Positions 7,893 through 18,002 of a DNA stretch of 21,433 bases are shown here, in pieces. Made by a program: the position numbers and the translations under genes. The stretch spans positions 1 to 21,433 of the forward strand of contig JBFGCA010000082.1 of NCBI GenBank assembly GCA_041567315.1, read 5' to 3'. The notes beneath the pieces are model-generated. The model saw nothing but the letters and a program-made list of their open reading frames with translations. It made no database searches and was not told the DNA's origin. This DNA is from JBFGCA01 sp041567315. GTDB taxonomy: Bacteria > Acidobacteriota > Thermoanaerobaculia > Multivoradales > JAHEKO01. The first letter of the stretch is position 1, and every line of letters begins with the position of its first letter.

Positions 7893-8936
7893 ATGACCCG
7901 GAGAAGTTTCGCCGTCCCGGCCCTGACGCTGGTCGGGCTGCTGCTCGCCGCCGGGCCGTCGCTGGCCCAGCGCAACCAGATCCGGATCGTCGGCTCGTCG
8001 ACGGTCTACCCCTTCGCCACCAAGGTGGCCGAGCAGTTCGGCCGCACCACCGAGTTCCGGACGCCGGTCATCGAGTCCACCGGCTCGGGCGGCGGCTTCA
8101 AGCTGTTCTGCGCCGGGGTCGGCGTCCAGCACCCCGACATCACCAACTCCTCGCGGGCGATCAAGGACTCCGAGATCGAGAACTGCAAGCGCAACGGCGT
8201 CACCGAGATCACCGAGGTCAAGATCGGCTACGACGGCATCGTCCTGGCCAACTCGAAACGCGCCCCTCGGCTGTCGCTGACCCGCGAGCAGCTCTTTCGG
8301 GCGCTCGCCAAGCAGGTACCGGCCGGAGAGGGCCAGCTCCAGCCCAACCCCTACCGGCGATGGAGCCAGATCGACCCCCGCCTGCCCGACGTCGACATCG
8401 AGGTGCTGGGGCCGCCGCCGACCTCCGGCACCCGCGACGCCCTCGTCGAGCTGGCGATGGAGGGCGGCTGCGACGAGATCGGCTGGATCGCCGCTCTCGC
8501 CAAGACCGCCAGGGACCGTTATCAGTCGATCTGCCACACGCTGCGCGAGGACGGCGCCTTCATCGAGGCCGGCGAGAACGACAACCTGATCGTGCAGAAG
8601 CTGGAGGCCAACCCCGCCGCCCTCGGCATCTTCGGCTTCAGCTTTCTGGATCAGAACCTCGACAAGCTCCAGGGCAGCCGGATCGACGGCGTCGAGCCCA
8701 CCTTCGAGGCGATCGCCGACGGCAGCTACCCGGTCTCCCGGCCGCTCTACTTCTACGTCAAGAAGGCCCACGCCGAGGTCATTCCCGGGATCCGGGAGTT
8801 CGTCGAGGAGTTCACCTCGGACCGCTGCTGGGGCGAGGACGGCTACCTCAGCGACGCCGGCCTGATCCCGCTGCCCGAGGAGGAGCGGAGCAACGTCAAG
8901 GCGGCGGTGGTGGCGTTGGCCAGCAACCCGGGGTGA
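7893..8936 (+). CDS. pstS: periplasmic phosphate-binding protein PstS
   Basis: This is the substrate-binding component that delivers phosphate to PstCA. The 347-residue protein has a Sec signal peptide (basic MTRRS, hydrophobic 7-21, probable cleavage after SLA at 25). The mature PBP-type domain has phosphate-binding loops GSSTVYPF (about 34-41), ESTGSGGGF and TSGTRD. No lipobox cysteine is present, so it should be a soluble periplasmic protein. A strong Shine-Dalgarno sequence (GGAGGAGG at 7879-7886, 6 nt before ATG) sets it apart from its neighbours and fits a protein needed in excess. A PhoB-type box lies upstream; pstC follows after 53 bases. Confidence 0.94.
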   Translation: MTRRSFAVPALTLVGLLLAAGPSLAQRNQIRIVGSSTVYPFATKVAEQFGRTTEFRTPVIESTGSGGGFKLFCAGVGVQHPDITNSSRAIKDSEIENCKRNGVTEITEVKIGYDGIVLANSKRAPRLSLTREQLFRALAKQVPAGEGQLQPNPYRRWSQIDPRLPDVDIEVLGPPPTSGTRDALVELAMEGGCDEIGWIAALAKTARDRYQSICHTLREDGAFIEAGENDNLIVQKLEANPAALGIFGFSFLDQNLDKLQGSRIDGVEPTFEAIADGSYPVSRPLYFYVKKAHAEVIPGIREFVEEFTSDRCWGEDGYLSDAGLIPLPEEERSNVKAAVVALASNPG

Positions 8937-8939
8937 GCC

Positions 8940-8973
8940 GCCGGCGCCGCCGGCCGCCCGGTCGGAATCCGGG
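8940..8973 (+). other. two hairpins in the pstS-pstC gap
   Basis: GCCGGC (8940-8945) pairs with GCCGGC (8949-8954) around a 3-nt loop. CCCGG (8957-8961) pairs with CCGGG (8969-8973) around 7 nt. No T run follows. Such structures could stabilise the 3' end of the pstS message or partly terminate transcription, giving more PstS than permease. This is inference from position. Confidence 0.35.
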
Positions 8974-8974
8974 T

Positions 8975-8980
8975 TAGCAT
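8975..8980 (+). promoter_or_regulatory. putative -10 element of pstC (leaderless arrangement)
   Basis: TAGCAT ends 9 nt before the pstC GTG at 8990, and there is no Shine-Dalgarno sequence. The same hexamer and similar spacing recur before the EamA gene at 11717. No -35 is evident. Confidence 0.4.
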
Positions 8981-8989
8981 TCTTCGACG

Positions 8990-10369
8990 GTGAGCACGAC
9001 CGCCCTGATCGTGGCGCTGCTCGTGATCGCGGCGCTCGGCTACCGGCTCGGCCGGGGCCGGGCGCTGGGTCTGGTCGACGATCCCCGCCGTCTCGACTCG
9101 CTGCCCGGCTACTACGGGTCCTACGTCCTCCTGTGGTGCCTGCTGCCCGCCCTGCTGGTGCTGGCCCTGGGGCTGGCCCTGGAGCCCCCGGCGCTCGACC
9201 GGCTGGTCGTCGGCGGGCTCCCGGCCGAGGTCGGCGAGCTGCCTGCCGAGCGCCTGGAGCTGTTCCTCAACGACGCCAAGAACCTCTCTCGCGGCGACAT
9301 GGTCGCCGGCGAGGTGGACTCCGTCCTGGAGGCGGCCGCCGGCCGCTACCGCGAGCTGCGGCGGACCGCCGTGGCGGCGCGCGGGGTCCTGGTCCTCGGC
9401 CTGTCGCTGGGCGGGCTGCTCGTCGGATGGCGGCTGATCGGCCCGCGGCTGCGGGCCATGCGGCGGGTCGAGGGGGCCTTCAAGCTGATCCTGATGACCG
9501 GCTCGACGCTGGCCGTCTTCGCCACGGTGGGCATCGTCCTGTCGCTGCTCTTCGAGGCCGTCCGCTTCTTCCGGCTGGTGCCGGTCGGCGAGCTGCTCTT
9601 CGGACTCGAGTGGAGCCCGCAGACCGCGCTGCGCGCCGACCAGGTCGGCGGCTCCGGGGCCTTCGGCGCGGTGCCGCTGTTCGCCGGCACGCTGCTGATC
9701 AGCGTCATCGCCATGGCGGTGGCGGTGCCGATCGGGCTGCTGTCGGCCATCTTCATGTCGGAATACGCGCCGCGCGCGCTGCGCACCGTCGCCAAGCCGC
9801 TGCTCGAGATCCTGGCCGGCATCCCGACCGTGGTCTACGGCTTCTTCGCCGCCCTGACGGTGGCGCCGTGGCTGCGCGGGCTGGGCGAGCGGATGGGCCT
9901 CGACGTCGCCTCGGAGAGCGCCCTGGCCGCCGGCGCGGTGATGGGCATCATGATCATCCCCTTCGTCTCTTCGCTGTCGGACGACGTCTTGAGCGCCGTG
10001 CCGCGCGGCCTGCGCGAGGCCTCCGTCGGTCTGGGCGCCACCCAGTCGGAGACCATCCTGCGGGTCCTCCTGCCGGCGGCACTGCCGGGAATCGTCGGCG
10101 GCATCCTGCTGGCGGTCTCGAGGGCCATCGGCGAGACCATGATCGTGGTGATGGCGGCCGGTCTGGCTGCCAACCTGACCGCCAACCCGCTCCAGGCGGT
10201 GACCACGGTGACCGTGCAGATCGTCACCCTGCTGGTCGGCGATCAGGAGTTCGACAGCGCCAAGACGCTGGCCGCCTTCGCCCTCGGTCTGGTCCTGTTC
10301 GCGGTCACCCTGGTACTCAACGTCGTCGCCCTGCAGGTGGTGCGCCGCTACCGGCAGCAATATGAGTGA
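8990..10369 (+). CDS. pstC: phosphate ABC transporter permease PstC (long form)
   Basis: One of two permeases forming the phosphate channel. The 459-residue protein has an N-terminal extension with spans at about 4-20 and 41-65, a soluble segment of about 65 residues, and another span near 130-150. The typical permease core then begins near 170. The cytoplasmic EAA loop, EASVGLGATQSETILRVLLP, contacts PstB. The extra N-terminal part corresponds to the long PstC subtype seen in many proteobacteria rather than the about 320-residue E. coli form. The start is GTG 8990, 9 nt after a -10-like hexamer. The last 8 bases overlap pstA. Confidence 0.92.
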   Translation: MSTTALIVALLVIAALGYRLGRGRALGLVDDPRRLDSLPGYYGSYVLLWCLLPALLVLALGLALEPPALDRLVVGGLPAEVGELPAERLELFLNDAKNLSRGDMVAGEVDSVLEAAAGRYRELRRTAVAARGVLVLGLSLGGLLVGWRLIGPRLRAMRRVEGAFKLILMTGSTLAVFATVGIVLSLLFEAVRFFRLVPVGELLFGLEWSPQTALRADQVGGSGAFGAVPLFAGTLLISVIAMAVAVPIGLLSAIFMSEYAPRALRTVAKPLLEILAGIPTVVYGFFAALTVAPWLRGLGERMGLDVASESALAAGAVMGIMIIPFVSSLSDDVLSAVPRGLREASVGLGATQSETILRVLLPAALPGIVGGILLAVSRAIGETMIVVMAAGLAANLTANPLQAVTTVTVQIVTLLVGDQEFDSAKTLAAFALGLVLFAVTLVLNVVALQVVRRYRQQYE

Positions 10370-11687
10370 CGCCCCCGCCCCGAGCGCCCGGTTTGCGGAC
10401 GCCCCCCGCGGCCTGCTGAGCACCGAGCTGGTGGCGCGCCGGCTCAGGAAGCGCTACGCCGCCGAGCGGCGCTTCCGCCTGGCCTGCGCCGCCGCCCTGG
10501 CCCTGGCCATCCTCTTCCTGGTGGTGCTCTTCGCCAACATCCTGGGCAACGGCTACTCGGCCTTCCGGCAGACCTTCATCGGGCTCGAGATCGAGTTCGA
10601 CCCCGGCGTCCTCGACCCGGACGGTACCGGCGATCCCGAGACGCTGGCGCGCGCCAACTACAACACCCTGGTCCGCGACGCCCTGGTGGCGCGGTTCCCC
10701 GACGCCGCCGGGCGCAGCGAGCGGCGCGAGCTGGCGGCGCTGGTGAGCAGCGGCGCGGCGTTCGACCTCCAGGACCTGGTGTTCGCCGACCCCTCGCTGG
10801 TGGGCACGCACCGCCGGGTCTGGCTCCCCGCCGCCGACGACGCCGACATGCTGATCAAGGGCCGCATCCCCCGACAGGTACCGGAGGAGGAGCGGCGGGT
10901 GAGCGACCGGCAGATCGCCTGGCTCGACGCCCTGGCCGCCGACGGTAGCGTCGAGCTGCGCTTCAACCGGCGCTTCTTCACCGGCGGCGACTCCCGGGAA
11001 CCCGAGCTGGCAGGAATCCGCGGGGCGGTGGCCGGCTCCTTCTTCACCCTGACGGTGACCCTGCTGCTCTCCTTCCCGCTGGGGCTGGCGGCGGCCATCT
11101 ATCTCGAGCAGTTCGCCCCCCGCAACCGCTGGAGCGACCTGATCGAGGTCAACATCAACAACCTGGCGGCGGTGCCGTCGATCGTCTTCGGGCTGCTGGG
11201 CCTGGCGGTCTTCCTCAACTTCCTCCATCTGCCGCGGTCGGCGCCGCTGGTCGGCGGCATGGTGCTCAGCTTGATGACCCTGCCGCGGATCATCATCCCG
11301 GCCCGGGCGGCGCTGCAGGCGGTGCCACCGTCGATTCCGGAGGCCGCCTACGGGCTCGGCGCCTCGCCGGTCCAGGTGCTGTTCCACCACCTGCTGCCGC
11401 TGGCGCTGCCCGGCATCCTCACCGGCACCATCATCGGCATGTCGCAGGCGCTGGGCGAGACCGCCCCGCTGCTGATGATCGGCATGGTGGCCTTCATCGT
11501 CGACGTGCCGGGCAGCATCCTCGAGCCGGCCACCGTGCTGCCGGTCCAGGTCTACCTGTGGGCCGACAGCCCCGAGCGGGCCTTCGTGGAGAAGACCTCG
11601 GCCGCCATTCTGGTGCTGCTGGCCTTCCTGATCGTCATGAACCTGGCGGCGGTCGTCCTGCGCCGCCGCGCCGAGCGCCGCTGGTAG
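10362..11687 (+). CDS. pstA: phosphate ABC transporter permease PstA (long form)
   Basis: The second permease subunit. The 441-residue product has a cytoplasmic N-terminus, a span at about 41-63, and an extracytoplasmic domain of roughly 160 residues like the DUF3333 region of long PstA proteins. The permease core starts near 223 with FFTLTVTLLLSFPLGLAAAIYL and carries the EAA loop EAAYGLGASPVQVLFHHLLP. The ATG lies within the 3' end of pstC (8-base overlap), so translation is probably coupled. That both permeases carry extra extracytoplasmic domains suggests they were gained together as a matched pair. Confidence 0.93.
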   Translation: MSDAPAPSARFADAPRGLLSTELVARRLRKRYAAERRFRLACAAALALAILFLVVLFANILGNGYSAFRQTFIGLEIEFDPGVLDPDGTGDPETLARANYNTLVRDALVARFPDAAGRSERRELAALVSSGAAFDLQDLVFADPSLVGTHRRVWLPAADDADMLIKGRIPRQVPEEERRVSDRQIAWLDALAADGSVELRFNRRFFTGGDSREPELAGIRGAVAGSFFTLTVTLLLSFPLGLAAAIYLEQFAPRNRWSDLIEVNINNLAAVPSIVFGLLGLAVFLNFLHLPRSAPLVGGMVLSLMTLPRIIIPARAALQAVPPSIPEAAYGLGASPVQVLFHHLLPLALPGILTGTIIGMSQALGETAPLLMIGMVAFIVDVPGSILEPATVLPVQVYLWADSPERAFVEKTSAAILVLLAFLIVMNLAAVVLRRRAERRW

Positions 11688-11702
11688 GCGGCCGCGCGCT
11701 GC

Positions 11703-11708
11703 TAGCAT
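11703..11708 (+). promoter_or_regulatory. putative -10 element of the EamA gene (leaderless arrangement)
   Basis: TAGCAT ends 8 nt before ATG 11717, with no Shine-Dalgarno sequence in between. It lies in the 29-base gap after pstA, so the EamA gene may have its own start site as well as read-through from pst. Confidence 0.4.
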
Positions 11709-11716
11709 CGCCGCCC

Positions 11717-12688
11717 ATGTTGCGGCCCGGCCTGCTCGGCGCTCTCGCCATCTGTCTCGCCGCCACGCTGTGGGGCCTGGACGGAGTGGTGCTGACGCCC
11801 CGACTCCACAACCTCGAGGTGCCGTTCGTGGTGCTGCTGGTCCACGCGGTGCCGTTCCTGCTGATGCAGCCGGTGCTGTTCTCCTCCTACCGGAAGCTGC
11901 GGGCGCTGCCGGCGGGCGGCTGGCTGGCGCTGGTCGGGGTCGCCGCCTGTGGCGGGCTGCTGGGCACCTTCGCCATCGTCAAGGCGCTGTTCCTGGTCGA
12001 CTTCGAGCGGCTCAGCGTCGTCGTCCTGCTCCAGAAGCTGCAGCCGGTCTTCGCCATCTCGCTGGCCGCCCTGCTGCTGCGCGAGCCGCTCAGCCGGCGC
12101 TTCCTGGGCCGCGCCGCCCTGGCGCTGGTCGGCGCCTATCTGCTGACCTTCGGCTGGGGCTTCCCCGACCTCGACGGCGAGCCCCGGACGGTGGCGGCGG
12201 CCGGCTGGGCGGCCCTGGCAGCGGCAGCCTTCGGCGCCTCGACGGTGCTCGGCAAGCGGCTGGTCAGCGAGCTCGACTTCCGGGCCGCCACCTTCGGCCG
12301 CTACGGGCTGACCGCGCTGCTGGCGCTGCTCTTCCTGCTGGCCGGCGGCGCCGGGCTGCCGCTCGCCGCGGTGACGCCCGAGAACTGGCTGGTGGTGCTG
12401 CTGATCGCGCTGACCACCGGCTCGGGGGCCATCTTCCTCTACTACTTCGGGCTCACCCGGGTGCGCGCCGCAGTGTCGGCGATCTGCGAGCTGTGTCTAC
12501 CGCTCAGCGCCGTGCTGCTCGACTACCTGGTCAACGACTCGCGGCTCGGCGGCTGGCAGTGGCTGGGGGCGGCCATTCTGGTGGCGGCGATCACCCTGGT
12601 GTCGTCGCGGAGCGGGCGAGAGCGCCCCTCACCGCGGCAGGCCCCGGTCGCCGGGGCCGCCACCGACGCCGCCACCCCCGGCGCCTGA
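11717..12688 (+). CDS. EamA/DMT-family transporter
   Basis: The 323-residue protein has about ten hydrophobic spans in two repeats of five, the EamA (drug/metabolite transporter) pattern. The first repeat begins with LAICLAATLWGLDGVVLTPR and ends near LTFGWGF; the second includes AAFGASTVLGKRLV and LTTGSGAIFLYYFGLTRVRAA. It ends with a polar Pro/Ala/Thr-rich tail. EamA proteins export or exchange small metabolites, but substrates cannot be read from sequence. The frame extends upstream into pstA, but ATG 11717 gives the normal family start. Its place between pstA and the CHAD gene suggests, without proving, a link to phosphate or polyphosphate physiology. Confidence 0.85.
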   Translation: MLRPGLLGALAICLAATLWGLDGVVLTPRLHNLEVPFVVLLVHAVPFLLMQPVLFSSYRKLRALPAGGWLALVGVAACGGLLGTFAIVKALFLVDFERLSVVVLLQKLQPVFAISLAALLLREPLSRRFLGRAALALVGAYLLTFGWGFPDLDGEPRTVAAAGWAALAAAAFGASTVLGKRLVSELDFRAATFGRYGLTALLALLFLLAGGAGLPLAAVTPENWLVVLLIALTTGSGAIFLYYFGLTRVRAAVSAICELCLPLSAVLLDYLVNDSRLGGWQWLGAAILVAAITLVSSRSGRERPSPRQAPVAGAATDAATPGA

Positions 12689-12693
12689 GCGGC

Positions 12694-13659
12694 ATGAGCG
12701 GGGCACCGCCCGTCCTCCTCGAGCCCGGGATGCCGGCCGGCCGCGCCCTGCGGCGCATCCACCTCGCCCAGCTCGACGTCATCCGGGCCAACGAGGCCGG
12801 CACCCGCCAAGGTAGCGATCCGGAGGCCCTGCACGACTTCCGGGTGGCGGTGCGCCGGACGCGAGCCGCCCTCACCCAGATCGACGACGTCTACCCGGCC
12901 GACACGGTCCGGCGGTTCAAGAAGCTGTTTTCCTGGCTCCAGAAGGTCACCGGACCCACCCGCGATCTGGACGTCTACCGCGAGGCCGTGGCCGGCTTTC
13001 GCGCCGAGCTGCCGGCCGGCCGCGAGCAGGACCTCGAGCCGCTGGCGGCCTGGGTGACGGCACAGCGGCGCCGCGCCCACCGCCGGATGGTGCGCTCGCT
13101 CGACACCCCACGCTACCGTCGGCTGCTCGAAAGCTGGCGGGCCTTTGTCGAGGAAGCTTCGCCGGGCGGGGCCGGCGCCCCCTGCGCCGGCGAACCGATC
13201 GCCACCGTGGCCACGCGCCATCTGGCGCCCGCCTACCGGAAGGTGCTCGGGCGCGGTCTGAAGATCGGCCCCGGATCGCCGGCGGCGGCCCTCCACCGGC
13301 TGCGGCTCGACTGCAAGAAGCTGCGTTACCTGCTCGAATTCTTCAGGTCGCTTTACCCGGATCGGCAGATCGGCCCGCCGATCAAGGAGCTGCGGCGGCT
13401 CCAGGACTGCCTGGGCGAGTTCAACGACGCCGCGGTCCAGCGTGCGGCCACCCATCGGTTCGCCGAGGAGATGAGAGGCACCGGCCCCGTCGCTTCGGGG
13501 CGGCGCGCCCCCGCGGCCGCCCTCGAGGCGATGCGGATCGTCGAGGAGCGGCTCCCCCACCGCCAGGCCCGCCAGCGCGCGCGCTTCGAGCGGGTGTTCG
13601 CCCGCTTCGCCTCCGCCGCCAACCAGCGTCGCTTCGAGCGGCTGCTGACCCGGTACTAG
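12694..13659 (+). CDS. CHAD-domain protein (polyphosphate-binding type)
   Basis: The 321-residue protein is a CHAD domain: an alpha-helical repeat rich in Arg/Lys with conserved histidines. The first half has HDFRVAVRRTRAAL (H47) and the second HRLRLDCKKLRYLLEFF (H201) followed by LRRLQDCLGEFND, the usual two-fold arrangement. CHAD proteins bind polyphosphate and localise to polyphosphate granules; no CYTH triphosphatase domain is fused here. ATG 12694 lies 5 bases after the EamA stop, so the two genes are likely co-transcribed. The 3' end faces that of ppk1 with 7 bases between the stops, which supports a polyphosphate role. Confidence 0.88.
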   Translation: MSGAPPVLLEPGMPAGRALRRIHLAQLDVIRANEAGTRQGSDPEALHDFRVAVRRTRAALTQIDDVYPADTVRRFKKLFSWLQKVTGPTRDLDVYREAVAGFRAELPAGREQDLEPLAAWVTAQRRRAHRRMVRSLDTPRYRRLLESWRAFVEEASPGGAGAPCAGEPIATVATRHLAPAYRKVLGRGLKIGPGSPAAALHRLRLDCKKLRYLLEFFRSLYPDRQIGPPIKELRRLQDCLGEFNDAAVQRAATHRFAEEMRGTGPVASGRRAPAAALEAMRIVEERLPHRQARQRARFERVFARFASAANQRRFERLLTRY

Positions 13660-13666
13660 TAACCTG

Positions 13667-15874
<2,208 letters not shown>

Positions 15875-15892
15875 TGGGGCGAGTCCGTTGGA

Positions 15893-15898
15893 ATTGTA
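15893..15898 (-). promoter_or_regulatory. putative -10 element of ppk1
   Basis: TACAAT on the minus strand ends 18 nt upstream of the ppk1 ATG, predicting a leader of roughly 11 nt. No good -35 is present. No PhoB-type direct repeat is seen nearby, so phosphate control of ppk1 is not supported by this sequence. Confidence 0.45.
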
Positions 15899-15990
15899 GC
15901 AACGGGTGGGGGGGAGGATGAGCGGCTGTGGCGCCGGGTGGTGGGTCAGTCACGTCGGCCGTGAAGGCCGGCCGGGGCATGTCAGGGGAC

Positions 15991-16029
15991 GCGAGGGGCC
16001 TGACGGACTTCAGAGGGGAGGCCCCTCGC
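15991..16029. repeat. nested hairpin inside the 225-bp element
   Basis: GCGAGGGGC (15991-15999) and GCCCCTCGC (16021-16029) are perfect 9-bp arms. The 21-base loop contains a second small stem, CTGA (16000-16003) with TCAG (16010-16013). Confidence 0.6.
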
Positions 16030-16074
16030 TCCTCACCGCTGCGCGCTGCTCGATCCTTGGACTTCGAGGCCTGT

Positions 16075-16088
16075 CGCAAGCGCTTGCG
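16075..16088. repeat. 14-bp perfect palindrome inside the 225-bp element
   Basis: CGCAAGCGCTTGCG is fully self-complementary with no spacer. As an even palindrome it could be a dimeric protein-binding site or part of the element's folded structure. Confidence 0.5.
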
Positions 16089-16156
16089 GAGAGGCCCCTG
16101 TCGAGCCCCGCCCCGGCCGGCCTTCACGGCCGACGTGACTGACCCACCACCCGGCG

Positions 16157-16251
16157 GCGGTACGATGGTGGACCACCCTGAGGCGTCCGAGGGAGCCTGA
16201 CGCGCCCGTAGGCAGAAAAACGAAGGGCGTGACTTAGGGGATGGCGTGGCG
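16157..16251. other. leader region of the SixA-like gene
   Basis: After the inverted-repeat element the 95 bases contain a short palindrome GGTGGACCACC (16167-16177) and a purine-rich stretch GCAGAAAAACGAAGGG. They also hold a possible Shine-Dalgarno run AGGGG at 16236-16240. No clear -10/-35 pair could be assigned. Confidence 0.3.
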
Positions 16252-16755
16252 ATGAAGCATCTCCTGGTCTTGCGGCATGGGAAGTCGGATTGGGGGGCGG
16301 AGTATGGGGGGGACCACGAGCGGCCGCTGGCGGCGAGAGGGGTGGAGGCGGCGCGGTTGGTGGGAAACTTGCTGGCCGGGGTGGGGCAGGTGCCGGAGCT
16401 GGTGCTGAGCTCGACGGCGGTGCGGGCGCGGGAGACCGCGCGGCTGGCGCTCGGGGCGGGGGCGTGGGGATGCCGGATGGAGACCGGCCGGCGGCTCTAC
16501 GAGGCCTCCGCAGGCGAGCTTCTGGAGGTGGTCCGCGAGCAGGACGACGCGGTGGGGTGGCTGCTGCTGGCGGGCCACGAGCCGGCCTGCTCGGGGCTGG
16601 TGGCGGCCCTGACCGGCGCCCGGCGGGTCAAGTTCCCGACCGCCGCGCTGGCCCGGCTCGACCTGCCGGTCGACTCGTGGAGCCACGCGAAGCCCGGCAC
16701 CGCCACGCTCGCCTGGCTGGTCACCCCCAAGCTCCTGCGCTCGGCCGCGTGCTAG
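16252..16755 (+). CDS. SixA-like histidine phosphatase
   Basis: The 167-residue protein belongs to the histidine phosphatase (phosphoglycerate mutase-like) superfamily, SixA branch. It has the N-terminal LVLRHGKSDW with the catalytic His in RHG (residues 8-10), SSTAVRARETA, and LLLAGHEP with the second catalytic His. SixA enzymes remove phosphate from phosphohistidine proteins; the substrate here is unknown. ATG 16252 matches the family start MKHLLVLRHGK; GTG 16246 two codons earlier is possible and lies 5 nt after AGGGG. Many codons in the first third have unusually G-rich third positions. The gene is 67 bases upstream of the CNNM gene on the same strand. Confidence 0.85.
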   Translation: MKHLLVLRHGKSDWGAEYGGDHERPLAARGVEAARLVGNLLAGVGQVPELVLSSTAVRARETARLALGAGAWGCRMETGRRLYEASAGELLEVVREQDDAVGWLLLAGHEPACSGLVAALTGARRVKFPTAALARLDLPVDSWSHAKPGTATLAWLVTPKLLRSAAC

Positions 16756-16822
16756 AGTCCCCGCAGCACCGCTCCTCCTCGGCCCGGCGCTGCCGGACGG
16801 CATCAGCGCTGTTGAAGTCACC

Positions 16823-17962
16823 TTGACAGTTCTTCTGCTCTTCGTCGGCCTGGCGCTCGGGGTCTCGTTCCTGTGCTCGCTGCTCGAGGCTTCGCTGCTG
16901 GCCTCGCGCAACGCCACCCTGATGGACCAGCGCTCGCGCGGTAGCCGCGGCGCCGCCCTCCTGCTGGAGATCAAGCAGCGCCGCGTCGACGACGCGATCA
17001 GCGCCATCCTCACCCTCAACACCGTCGCCAACACCCTGGGGGCGACCATGGCCGGCGCCCAGGCGGCGCGGCTCTTCGGCAGTCGCTGGGTCGGCGTGTT
17101 CTCGGGGGTGCTGACCTTCATGATCCTGGTCTTCTCCGAGATCATCCCCAAGACCCTGGGCGCGGTCTACGCCGGAAGGCTGTCCAGCTTCGTGGGCTGG
17201 ACCCTGCACTTCATGACCCGCGCCCTCAAGCCGGCGCTCAAGCTTTCGCGGATACTCACCCGGCTGCTGACCCGCGGCCACAGTCTGCACTTCTCGCGCG
17301 GCGAGCTGGCGGCTGCCATCGCCACCGCCTCGCGGGGCGGCGCGCTGTCGGTCGACGAGTCGAAGATGTTCGAGAACCTGCTGCGGCTGGAGGAGGTGCG
17401 GGTCGAGGACGTGATGACCCCGCGCACGGTGGTCTTCATGCTGCCCGCCTCGGCCAGCTTCGGCGCGCTGATGGCCGACCCCGAGGCCGAGGCTTTCAGC
17501 CGCATCCCGCTGTGGGACCGCCACCGCGACAACGTGGTGGGCTACGTCCTCCAGCGCGACGTGCTCAAGGAGGTGGCCGACGGCCGCGACCGCGCCACTC
17601 CACTCTCCAAGATCATGCGCCCGATCCGCTTCATCCCCGAGGTGGCCAAGCTCAGCTCGGCGCTGCGCCAGCTGCTCGACGGGCGCGAGCCGATCGCCAT
17701 CGCCATCGACGAGCACGGCGGGGTCTCGGGCCTGGTCACCGTCGAGGACCTCACCGAGACCATCCTCGGGGTCGAGATCGTCGACGAGCTGGACCGCATC
17801 GTCGACCAGCGGCAGGCGGCGGCGCGGCTCCGCGACCAGCGCCTCGAGCGGATGCTCCGCCGCCGGCAGGCCCAGGCCGGGGCACGGAGCGGTCCCCGGG
17901 ACGGGGCGGAGCCCGGGGCGCCGTCCGCCGCCGCCGGCGAGCCGGCCGCCCGGCAAGGCTGA
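16823..17962 (+). CDS. CNNM transmembrane and CBS-domain protein (CorC/HlyC-like)
   Basis: From TTG 16823 the 379-residue product starts with a hydrophobic CNNM/DUF21 domain (about 1-180). It contains FLCSLLEASLLASR, LTLNTVANTLGATMAG and the conserved SEIIPKTLG at about 105-113. Two CBS domains follow, the first from VEDVMTPRTVVF at about 194 and the second through IDEHGGVSGLVTVEDLTETILG. Related proteins take part in Mg2+/Co2+ transport or homeostasis. The usual C-terminal CorC_HlyC domain of about 80 residues is missing; a Gln/Arg/Ala-rich low-complexity tail replaces it. The start is supported only by the family pattern, with no clear Shine-Dalgarno sequence. Confidence 0.87.
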   Translation: MTVLLLFVGLALGVSFLCSLLEASLLASRNATLMDQRSRGSRGAALLLEIKQRRVDDAISAILTLNTVANTLGATMAGAQAARLFGSRWVGVFSGVLTFMILVFSEIIPKTLGAVYAGRLSSFVGWTLHFMTRALKPALKLSRILTRLLTRGHSLHFSRGELAAAIATASRGGALSVDESKMFENLLRLEEVRVEDVMTPRTVVFMLPASASFGALMADPEAEAFSRIPLWDRHRDNVVGYVLQRDVLKEVADGRDRATPLSKIMRPIRFIPEVAKLSSALRQLLDGREPIAIAIDEHGGVSGLVTVEDLTETILGVEIVDELDRIVDQRQAAARLRDQRLERMLRRRQAQAGARSGPRDGAEPGAPSAAAGEPAARQG

Positions 17963-17971
17963 GCCGGCCGC

Positions 17972-17991
17972 GGGCTGCTAGGGGCTGCTAG
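17972..17991 (+). repeat. tandem 10-bp repeat with -10-like hexamers
   Basis: GGGCTGCTAG occurs twice back to back (17972-17981 and 17982-17991). The second copy contributes to the TAGGAT hexamer at 17989-17994 before the ykgJ-like gene. It could be a duplicated promoter segment or simple slippage. Confidence 0.4.
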
Positions 17992-17994
17992 GAT
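17989..17994 (+). promoter_or_regulatory. putative -10 element of the ykgJ-like gene (leaderless arrangement)
   Basis: TAGGAT ends 8 nt before ATG 18003, with no Shine-Dalgarno sequence between. It has the same geometry as the phoB, pstC, EamA and MBL gene starts. Confidence 0.4.
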
Positions 17995-18002
17995 CGCCCG
18001 CC

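Larger units (their letters stand above)
15932..16156. repeat. 225-bp element with perfect 47-bp terminal inverted repeats
   Basis: The left arm 15932-15978 and right arm 16110-16156 are exact reverse complements over all 47 bases. The 131-bp interior contains further symmetry: CAGGGG/CCCCTG (15983-15988 / 16095-16100), GCGAGGGGC/GCCCCTCGC (15991-15999 / 16021-16029), CTGA/TCAG inside that loop, and the palindrome CGCAAGCGCTTGCG (16075-16088). The whole segment could fold into one branched hairpin. No obvious target-site duplication flanks it and no transposase is nearby. Open frames cross it, but these look like by-products of high GC. A dispersed palindromic repeat or MITE-like element is the best description. 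Confidence 0.8.

Noticed and set aside
15928..16200. 90-residue plus-strand frame across the inverted-repeat element (and similar frames on both strands)
   Set aside because: The frame is explained by the stop-poor, GC-rich palindrome. It reads through both arms, shows no domain and has no convincing start.
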